NCBI GenBank assembly: GCA_964030475.1 | Contig: CAXIPT010000013.1 | Span: 1,222,208 to 1,286,207 of the forward strand | Direction of reading: 5' to 3' | DNA length: 64,000 nt | DNA from: Tethya wilhelma | Taxonomy: Eukaryota; Porifera; Demospongiae; Tethyida; Tethyidae | In this document: in pieces, positions 54,890-64,000 of the stretch | Numbering within the stretch: the first letter of the stretch is position 1 | Layout: every line of letters starts with the position of its first letter | Position numbers and translations under genes: made by a program | The notes under the pieces: generated by a model | Databases searched by the model: none | What the model was told of the DNA's origin: nothing | The model's input: the letters and a program-made list of their open reading frames with translations, nothing else

Positions 54890-57170
54890 TCAACCTCTCG
54901 GAAATTATCTCCACTGCGTAAGAATCCATTACACCTGCATCCTTTAGGACGTGCTTTAGCCAGTGAGCTATCGTAATCGTAGCTGAGGTCACTGGATGGT
55001 TGGGCTTATTCAGGCCAAGGAAGAGTCATTAGCCCAGGAGGATGTATGGGCAATATACTCCCTCAGTGTCTCGACTGGACACAACACTGAACCTGGCAAG
55101 GGGCCATAGTGTGAGGAAATAGACTTGTCAGGTCTGGCTGTTTTGGTTAAGGGATACTAACTTAAAAACAGCACCATCCTCAGTTTGGGATAAGTATTGG
55201 AGGTCCAGAGCACAGAGATCTGAAACTCGGTCAGAATTGGCAAGAACAAGTAACATCACCAACTTCAATGTGAGGTACTTTATACCCAGAGATGAAGAAT
55301 TTCCTTTAGATTCTAAATAATTGACAACTATGGAGATGTTCCATCTACCTTTGTATCTAGGTTCAGGAGGTCGAATGTTGAACATACCTTTCATCAACCT
55401 TGAAACTAGGGGGTGTTTCCCAACTAGGAATCCCTTGATTGGCATGTGGGTTCAAGAGCGATTAGAATTCAATGCGCTATGCTGTTTCCCTTGATCAAAT
55501 TGGGATGACAAAAACTTGATTACCTCTTCTAAAGGGACATTAGTGTTCAATTGCACCACAAGTGCCACTATTTGAATAAGATGCTTCTGTGATGGGTCTC
55601 CAAGATGAGCATATGATTTGAATAGCTCTTTCCGAGAGTCTGTTACCTTCGAGTGAACTCCTGATACAGTCCATGGCACTAGACTTAGGTGGCCTTGGAG
55701 TATCAGTCAGTGACTGTTTCTCCACGGGTCTGTCAGAATTTGTGGCATGTCTGGGAGCAGAATTGGAATTTCTGTCACCATCTCTATTACTAGTGGAAAC
55801 CACGCCTGAGACTTCCAAAGAGGTGTTATGATGATCATTTGGGGGACTTCCTCGGCGTTGATCTTCGCTAGACAGCGACCTATCAGGCAAAAGGGAGGGA
55901 AGGCATATCCCTTCGCTAGGTTCCATGGCTGATAAAGAGCATCCACTGCTGTGGCTCAGGGATCTGCTTTCCAACTATAGTATTTTGGTAGTTTCACTGA
56001 GAGGAGGGATGCAAAAATCCACTGTGCATGGGCCTCTTTTCAACATTAGTGCCTGAAAAATAGTCATATCTAGTGACCACTCAGACGAGTCTACTCTTGC
56101 CCTCAACTCTATGTCTGCCATCTGATTCTGAGAACCTGGTAGATGCTCTGCTGATATGGTGATTTTCCACTGTAAGCACTATTCCCACATTTCTAGGCTA
56201 TTCTCATGATGATTGGGGAGTGAGTACTTCCCATCTCGTTGATGTGTGCCACAGAGGTCATGTTGTCGATTTTCAGATGAACATGCATGTTGCCTTCCTC
56301 CGCTGCATAGCATTGAACAGTTAACAAAGTGGACAACAACTCCTTGGCGTTGATATGGAGGTGTATTTCTTGTTGGCTCCAAACTCCTCCGGAGAATCCC
56401 TGGGGTTGACTCGGGTTGCTCCCCATCTTTGGTTTGAAGCATCGGATTCCAAAATTATTGAGGGCTACATTGGTAGTATTGGCTTGGAATTCCAAAGGTG
56501 GGACTACTTTGCCCTCTACTTCAGGTCTGTACTCGCTCTCTGACTCAATTGCACAACTGTGTCGTATGAGTCGTGAAGGTTGAGGGAGTTGTTTATCAAC
56601 TGTTAAAGAGTTCGACATTGCAAGGGTGCAGGAAGTACTGCTGGTTTGAAGGAGGTAATTACTCCACTTATCCTGGCCAATTCCCTGATACTCATGGTCT
56701 CCCTATTCAGAGGGGACTTGCACCAAGACCGAAGGGACAATAACTTCTCTCGAGTTACTGACAAGGTCATGGTCAGGGTGTTGATCAGGTAGCCTATGAA
56801 TTCTATCTCCTGTGTAAGATCTGGAATAGATTTCTTCTTGCTTAGCAGGAAGCCCAGAGATGTAAGTTCTAATTGAACAGCACTTGTGAAAGTTGCGTTT
56901 TAGATCTTCTTTGTCTTCCCTAAGATCAGAAGGTCGTCCAGGTACATCAGACAGTGTATACCTTGCTCCCTCAGTTGTGACAAAACTGGGCAGAGAAGTT
57001 TGATGAAAACGAAGGAAGCACAGCTGACACCGAATGGAAGGCAGGTAAACTGAAAGAGTCTGTTCCTCCATCTGAATTGGAAAACTTCCTGTGAGCTTGT
57101 TTGATGAGGACCAAAAGGTATGCCTCCTTTAAATCCAATTTGGCCATGAAATCTCCTTTTCGAATGATGT
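54890..57170 (-). mobile_element. DIRS-type retrotransposon fragment (RT, RNase H, tyrosine recombinase)
   Basis: Minus-strand frames give in order: RT (KGDFMAKLDLKEAYL near 57150; LPFGVSCASFVFIKLL; MYLDDLLILG near 56950), RNase H (HINAKELLSTL, LKIDNMTSVAHINEMGSTHS near 56250), a linker with AFPPFCLIGRCLAKI and PLWKSQAWFPL (about 55880-55800), and tyrosine-recombinase pieces (KHPLVSRLMKGMFNIRPPEP and LTLKLVMLLVLANSDRVSDL near 55440-55220, then TSSWANDSS near 55030). This order is that of DIRS/Ngaro elements. Frameshifts are frequent. The 5' end is lost at the N at 57171; the recombinase C-terminus is barely readable. It lies in an intron of the kinase gene, same strand. Confidence 0.8.
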
Positions 57171-57171
57171 N

Positions 57172-57785
57172 TCCCTCCCACCGGAAATTAAGCGAGAGAG
57201 AAAAGGAAAGAGGGAGCCTGGTATCTAAAATCACGTGGGGTAGAAGGGTGGTGGAAGGGTGATTAGTGTGCGTGGGCATGGCGATTGATATCTTAGCCTG
57301 CCCACGCTTTAAATTGGAGTTCAACTGAGTTCAACAGTGGAAAACCGTGAAAAACAAACGGTAGATTGTGCATTTATAACAGAAACAGCAAACGGGTGTT
57401 AGAAAGAGTATTATTAGGCTGTCTATGGCTTGAGTCTGCATCAAACTGTCCAAAATTAGCTGACCTGGCAACTTGAATGCTCGCGAGCTGATTTTCTACC
57501 AAGTATTGGTAGTGTAGAGCACCAGTAAGTTATACACTATAACCATAGACTATTGATAGACAATATACTACTAGCGACTAGCTTTCTTTACAACTTTGTA
57601 GCTACATGTAGCGCTCAGCGATCGCGAATATTGCTTCTGTGCGCAGAACCAAGAATTTGACGTCATTATTCTAACCGCCGCACCCACGCATTTATTCAAT
57701 TGACGTCATACACATGATTTCAGATACCAGGCTCCCTCTTTCTTTGCCATTTCATTTCCAGAGAGGGAGCCTGGGAACGAGGCTA
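57172..57785. mobile_element. Mutator-like MITE, second copy, left end lost at an N
   Basis: Same family as the MITE at 47376-48032 (TCCCTCCCACCGGAAATT ... GGGAACGAGGCTA). The first bases of the left terminus (TAGCCTCGTTCCCAGGC) are replaced by the single N at 57171. Most of the interior is shared, including a conserved chance frame. Confidence 0.85.
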
Positions 57786-59225
57786 CAGTAAACTTAGCGT
57801 GCATGGATTGAATCTAGGCTAGAAGAGCAGTATAGCTTAAAGTCCATCTGGTTTGAGAATGCTGGTAGTAAAACATGAATAACTTTCTAAATATCCAACT
57901 GATTTCAAACTTTCAAGCACCATTGGAAAGCACTCGATCTTCCTGTCCTTTTGGTTGCTTTTTCAGCTTCCTACGCCTTACCAATCAAAAGTTAGCTATT
58001 TTGTCCCATAGAAAAAGTATGGTTATGAATCTCATTAATTCACTTCTGGCGGCATTCTTAAACCAGATAGACTTTAGTCTTGTCTTTTATCACCATGAAA
58101 GCTGTGAAATAATTGTCATATACCGTGGTTTCAAAAACTGGGCTGGTACAAAAACCACACTATGTGGGTATTTGGCGGATTTGTGCGCGAAACCATGGTA
58201 ACTACATGGTAAACCACACAACCACGGATTTCCGCAGACCGTTTTTCACCTGGGGAGGATCAAATAAGAAACCAAAATTAAAATTCTTGACGACTGTTGA
58301 AAGTGCATGAAATCATCACTTGTTGGTAATAAGAAAACTTTTGGCGTTTTGAAGCATTTTCGAAACTTAATATTTCACTAGTAACTGTTGCTTTATAAGC
58401 CATAAATCTCCAGAATTTTCAAAAAATGTTCTAAAACTACTTTTTAAACTAACAAAATGCAAAGGCTTGGACAAATACCAATGGCCTACTCTACCAAACG
58501 TAGTACAATGTTAAAGCAGTCTATTGTCAAATGAAATTTGGGATCTTAACTCCCACTGGAAGCTGCTTTCTACCCCTATTACTAAATTAAATATTTGGCA
58601 TATTTTTTGGCTTTATGCAAGCATTTCTTGCTTATACTCAACAGTTAAGAGCTAACATATTCATCAATGAAGCTTCTAACCTAATAAAACCTCCACTCTT
58701 TAACCGATTATAATATACAGTTGATGTGTTATCGAGTAAACACGTGGGTGTTGCAAACCGTGGTTGACACAATAATGCATCATGGCTGCTTTTAAATTAG
58801 CAACTTTTTGCAAACAAAGCAATTATCCCTAAAATTCATATATGAATAAGTAAGGGACTACTCTACTAATATAAAGTTAGAGTTAAAACACAGCAAATTA
58901 TCTTTACAGCTAGTTGTCACAATGAGTGTGCCTAGGCTTATGCACCAACGGTGCCTTCATTTCTCAGTTTTGTAGAGACATACGTCGAGACTTTTTCTAT
59001 TATCAATCATAAAGTGTTTTATGCAATTGCTAAGCAGCAAGCGAGGCAGCTTGCAGGTAGAAACTCGGCTAGGCAGGTAGAAACTCGGCTTTACTAATAT
59101 TGATATTACATGCAGTTAGATGGCTGCCCATATGTATGAGCAGAATTTTGGCTAGCGCTACAAAATTTGATGTGAGAGACATTAGTACTGCTACTTCATG
59201 TTAGCACAAAGTTTGCATGAAAAAT
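57786..59225. other. Intron sequence, nothing recognised
   Basis: Part of the intron between kinase exons C and D. Contains a 21-bp unit in two copies (gcaggtagaaactcggct, 59055-59096) and a ccgtggtttc / aaaccatggt / aaccacggat group near 58124-58230 that may be a decayed inverted repeat. No exon was identified. Confidence 0.4.
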
Positions 59226-59557
59226 ATTAAGTACAGTTTGAGTTGCAGTATACCAGGGTTTCATCTAAAATTATACATACGAAGAGAAGGTTCGTGACCA
59301 CTCCCACTTTTCTCTCTTCTCTAATTGATATGGATTGACATTGTGCATAGAAATCAGAAATTGACTCTGGAAAATCAATTATTATGAGTTCAGTAGTAGT
59401 AGTAGCTGGCTTTGTGAAACCTACTATTAAATAATTGGTGAAAAGTTTTGGAGGGGAAGTTGTCACTTTTGGGTGAAAAGGTTTACCCTTGTCCCCACCC
59501 ACCCTCAACTAGATGAAATCCTGAGTACTATAATATAACTGATGCACATGCACTTAC

Positions 59558-59598
59558 CAAAAGTAAAAATTTCCCAAAGAAGAACTCCATAAGACCAT
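59558..59598 (-). CDS. Receptor tyrosine kinase, exon C
   Basis: 41-bp exon after acceptor ttcattatgcag, ending TTTTG before donor GTAAGTG. Codes the final base of V, then WSYGVLLWEIFTF plus one base of G. This is the strongly conserved kinase helix F segment (DVWSFGVLLWEIFT in the family). Entry phase 2 and exit phase 1 match exons B and D. Very short exon, found by motif and splice sites. Confidence 0.85.
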
Positions 59599-59683
59599 CT
59601 GCATAATGAAAAAAGTAAAGTAGGTTATATTCAAGTTTAAACTTTCAAACAAACTATAGCTCATAATCATAACAAATAATGTT

Positions 59684-60403
59684 ATACAAGTACAAAAAAC
59701 ATTAGAAATGTAATGCAAACATAGGAATGGCCAAATCGTTGCAAACAAGATAAGAATGGTTGTCAGATTGAGCAAGTTCATTTCACTGTGTCACCTTATC
59801 TACTGAGCTCAATGACATTGTAGACGCAGGAATGAGCTCACTCAATCTGAAAACCATTCCTTTGCTCACTTTTTTTACGATTTGGCCATTGCATTACATT
59901 TCTAGTGTTTTTTGTACTTGTTTGTTCTTTTCCTTTTACACAATTGTTTACAATATCAGTGTAATTCAGTCTTTAGCCTGAGCAAAGAACTTGCCAACTG
60001 CCCTACAGTACAGACATGCCTTTCAGACAGCTGAAACTCTGAACCCCTAAGCTGAACGTGATTTATGTCCACTATATTTGTGTCTTGTAAGCTAACGATA
60101 ACTTCCCTACTGAAGAACTGAACACAGAGAACGAGAGGATAGGATAGAACTTGGGGCACTGCATGCTGCAATAGATTCCAAATAACGTGCACTTGAATAT
60201 GGAAAGGGTCGTTAGGCTAGCTAGCTAATAAATAATGCACAATTTAGAAATTAATGGCCGCCATATGGAGAAGGCACTAGCGACTCAATGAGAAATACTA
60301 AAAATCGATGGCAAAAGCGACTGTCCCCCAAGAAACCAAGCTTGTTCGTTCAAGAATCAGCTTTTAAAAATGACTACTCTCTGAGAAAAGTTGAGCCAAG
60401 ATA

Positions 60404-60438
<35 letters not shown>

Positions 60439-60650
60439 AGAAGAAGAAGAAGAAGAAGAAGAAGAAGAAGAAGAAGAAGAAGAAGAAGAAGAAGAAGAAG
60501 AAGAAGAAGAAGAAGAAGAAGAAGAAGAAGAAGAAGAAGAAGGAGAAGGAGAAAATTGGAGGTTTGGCATATTTTAGTATGGTACTTTAGCGATGGTTGT
60601 AGGCCATGTTTTATGGCTCATTAGAAAAAGAAAAGGATAAATAGCAGCTC
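59684..60650 (+). mobile_element. FBR copy with expanded GAA tract
   Basis: Hairpin at about 59684-59933, body with tgcaatagattccaaataac and the long GAA tract; the copy stops within the body (aaagaaaaggataaatagcag), without tail. It lies in the intron between kinase exons B and C, on the opposite strand. Confidence 0.8.
60404..60550 (+). repeat. (GAA)n microsatellite, about 46 units
   Basis: Nearly pure GAA run with a GAG interruption near its start and GGA at its end. Other FBR copies have 2-8 GAA units at the same place, so this is a local expansion. Confidence 0.95.
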
Positions 60651-61002
60651 TTACCCTCTGACACTGTATGTTGAGCAAGCCTGGCATCACCGTTTTTCTC
60701 CTTCATGCTTGCAGTTTCTGCCTATCTTTCTGTTGGGCGCTGCTAATAAAATGTTTCTGTGCCTTTCTCTCATAAGATGTGCTTAGCAACTGTCTAAGTC
60801 TCACAACCTCTAGCTATTAGCAGAACCATTTCTCAACTGTTGAGGCTGCTCTAGCTGCCTCTGTTTGATTTCCCGATTGACTGTCTCGAAAACACGTGCA
60901 AACTCTAAATTTATGTCCCTGCATGAGTAATGCATGGTACATGGTATGGGTTGATCATTATGTTAGCTAGAATTAGCTTAGGCGAACGCAAAAGACCCAA
61001 CG

Positions 61003-61004
61003 AT

Positions 61005-61035
<31 letters not shown>

Positions 61036-61036
61036 G
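61003..61036 (+). repeat. (CAGA)n microsatellite
   Basis: About eight tetranucleotide units with one caaa variant, in an intron of the kinase gene. Confidence 0.85.
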
Positions 61037-61118
61037 CTCGCTAACTGGGGCTTGCTCAGGCTTGACCCAATTATCATAAAATAGCAAATAGCAAATAGGT
61101 TACAACTGAGTAACTTAC

Positions 61119-61189
61119 ACATCACTTTGGGAAGTATGTTTTCTTTCTTCTAGAGACTCAACTGCCATCCATCTAGCAGGGACTCTTCC
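61119..61189 (-). CDS. Receptor tyrosine kinase, exon B
   Basis: 71-bp exon after acceptor gcttctttag, ending GATGT before donor GTAAGT. Codes GRVPARWMAVESLEERKHTS then QSDV. This is the P+1 loop and start of helix F of tyrosine kinases (family: G..P.KWMA.E.L....YT..SDVWS). The intron to exon A is 137 bp. The Arg in place of the common Lys before WMA is a conservative change. Confidence 0.9.
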
Positions 61190-61269
61190 CTAAAGAAGCA
61201 CACAATCAACAACATAAACAGAAAATCAAATGAACAAAAAATTTTCTTCCTTTAAGGCTTGTAGTTTCA

Positions 61270-62499
<1,230 letters not shown>

Positions 62500-62500
<1 letters not shown>

Positions 62501-62600
62501 CACGTGTATTGGAATGTATCCGGTTTAAAGCATTCAACCCTCAGGTGCTTTGCGCCCTCGTGCTTCATGCTTTAAACTGGATACATCCCTCACATGCATG
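62500..62600. repeat. Imperfect inverted repeat
   Basis: tggaatgtatccggtttaaa gc near 62510 pairs with gctttaaactggatacatcc near 62568; about 20-bp arms, 40-bp loop. Confidence 0.6.
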
Positions 62601-62754
62601 ATATAACTATTACATATTATATTTGTATCATGGTAAGCCATGCTATTACAGAGTTTTCTGTGGTTTATTCACGTGAAGAGCACAGCTGAGAGGGAAATAT
62701 ACATATTTCCCTCTTGTGCTAAATTGTACATGGTATCACAAATGCATCACACTA

Positions 62755-62870
62755 GCCATATACAACAAAGCAAAATCAGTGAGAGCATATACAATAAAGC
62801 ATATACAATACAGCAAAAACAGTGAGAGCATAGCTATACAACAAAACAAAAAACAGTGAGAGCATACACA
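62755..62870 (+). repeat. Short tandem repeat, three units
   Basis: Units of variable length built from tatacaacaaagcaaaa and cagtgagagcata. Confidence 0.65.
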
Positions 62871-63034
62871 TTTTCCTGATCCACCTGACCTATTCTTTGA
62901 TCCGTGTTCAACTTGATGTAAGTGACTGATGTAGGATTATCACTAGGCATTTCATCAAGGTAGATGGGCCCAGGTAGTATAGATATCTTGGAAAAACGTT
63001 TTTCTATGTTCTTTGAGAACGGGAACAGCGTAAG
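62870..63034 (-). CDS. Candidate further exon of the kinase gene
   Basis: Strong acceptor gcaaattctcttcag is followed by 55 open codons, phase 0, up to a possible donor GTGTAT; an alternative donor, GTATGC, is two bases later. The peptide contains SILPGPIYLDEMPSDN, then VTYIKLNTDQRIG. It has three tyrosines or near-motifs (YLDEM, YIKL, and VY at the exon end) that would suit a juxtamembrane or kinase-insert segment. It is on the same strand as the kinase exons and 1.4 kb upstream, but no exon connects them and no homology was recognised. It could be a chance frame. Confidence 0.35.
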
Positions 63035-64000
63035 CTGAAGAGAATTTGCAGGAGAGACTCGGCTTGCTGGATGAAGGTCTCCTATTTTGTTGCGAGCTTC
63101 TAGCTTTGCCAGATATTCAATTGCTGAACATCGGGCTTGTCAAAAAGACTTCTGGACATTTACTCTTCCCTTCTTGTTCCAAAAGAGAATTTGTAACAGT
63201 CATCCACTCAAAAAATGTAGTCAACGCCCAAAAAGTATTCTTTTAGTGTTGTGTGGACAAAACCTCGAGGCATTTCTAACAAATTATGTTATTTTTTATC
63301 CCAAAACCAACCGAAACAATTTGTAAAGTAACCTTCTTCCTCTTTCGTGTTTGGGAGAAGGCTTATAGTCCTCGTCTTCGCCATTCAAACATTCTCTTGC
63401 AGGCAATCACATTCAACGTCACTATCTGGTTCCAGCTGATAGAATGTTGTAGAACACGCATTCAAATGGCCTTCTAAATCTGATTGGCCAGTTCAATTGA
63501 TGTCATCATGTCTCTATAGCAACTCCATAGGTGATGTAGGAAACCAGGATACAACCATTTTAAAACATACCTACTGATGGGTATTTCTCGACTGTGTCAA
63601 AAACACGTGCACATTCTAAACTTATACGCANACTCGTTTAGTAAGTAAACATCGATAATAGGCTGATCTGTTCCTTTGATTCTCTTTCAAACTAGCAGCA
63701 ATTTTCAAAAAAAAAACAAAAAAAAAAACCCTTGTTACTAGCCATTTTATTGTGCAAATGCCATTGCCAAGACAGTAGTTGACACTATGAGTACAACTTG
63801 TAACCTCAGGCTTTTCCCTCAGCCTTGAGTTGTATTTGTACAGAGGATGTCCGACACAATTAACCTTTTATTAATGAAGTCGCGTATAATGACTATGCTA
63901 AACAGCTTTAATTGCATTCCTAAGTCCACGTGGTCAGTCAGAGAAGCAGAATCAAGAGTTTATCTTTGTAAACAGCAAGCAAGCAAACAAGATAATGATG
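63035..64000. other. No gene recognised at the right end
   Basis: Short frames only. On the minus strand a ggccaatcag box lies near 63490, compatible with an animal promoter, but no start site could be fixed. Sequence at 63575-63630 resembles 60870-60925 (aaaacacgtgca, ctctaaatttatg-type strings), marking a dispersed repeat. Single N at 63631. Confidence 0.35.

Noticed and set aside
60364..60624. Long poly-Ser and poly-Arg frames
   Set aside because: They are translations of the GAA microsatellite in an FBR copy.

Overview
The window looks like the genome of an early-branching animal, most likely a sponge (inference). It is AT-rich and has very few genes. It carries exons of an animal-type receptor tyrosine kinase, one confident intron of only 62 bp, and a dense, nested load of transposable elements of kinds common in sponge and cnidarian genomes. 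No prokaryotic gene organisation, rRNA, tRNA or CRISPR array was recognised. Five N positions or runs (30510, 33429-33459, 53326, 57171, 63631) mark assembly joins.

Layout. 1-2.5 kb: Helitron-type fragment and copies of an abundant repeat, called here FBR (foldback-headed repeat). 3.2-3.95 kb: exons of two unassigned genes on opposite strands. 4.2-8.25 kb: nearly full-length CR1/L2-like LINE on the minus strand with a 2A-like peptide, PHD finger, APE endonuclease and reverse transcriptase, damaged by duplications. 8.6-11.6 kb: hAT-type transposase (ZMYM1/P52rIPK-like) whose 3' half is inverted. 14.4-15.95 kb: decayed unfamiliar element with a D...D pattern and a cysteine-rich tail. 18-21 kb: MITEs and tandem repeats. 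21.1-23.4 kb: second hAT-type gene (ZNF862-like). 24-38 kb: FBR copies, LINE relics, a 1.65 kb inverted-repeat structure and several MITEs. 38-41.5 kb: nest of elements inserted in FBR DNA. 42.6-46.6 kb: a 2,018-bp tandem duplication. 46.9-48.7 kb: exons of an unassigned host-like gene with a 657-bp MITE in one intron. 50.3-52.0 kb: Tc1/IS630-like element with two convergent genes. 54.9-57.2 kb: DIRS-type retrotransposon fragment.

53.6-61.5 kb: four exons of one tyrosine kinase gene on the minus strand, joined in frame. The DIRS fragment and several MITEs lie inside its introns. A possible further exon lies at 62.87-63.03 kb.

How the parts fit together: non-autonomous families outnumber coding elements. 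FBR has a long 5' hairpin whose two arms carry the same variants within a copy although copies differ. Three MITEs with TAG(T/C)CTCG ends show 9-bp target duplications, suggesting Mutator-type mobilisation. CCGTA-ended MITEs are flanked by TA. One 931-bp inverted-repeat element has an 8-bp duplication, hAT-like. Most transposase genes seen here are broken, so any activity would need intact copies elsewhere.
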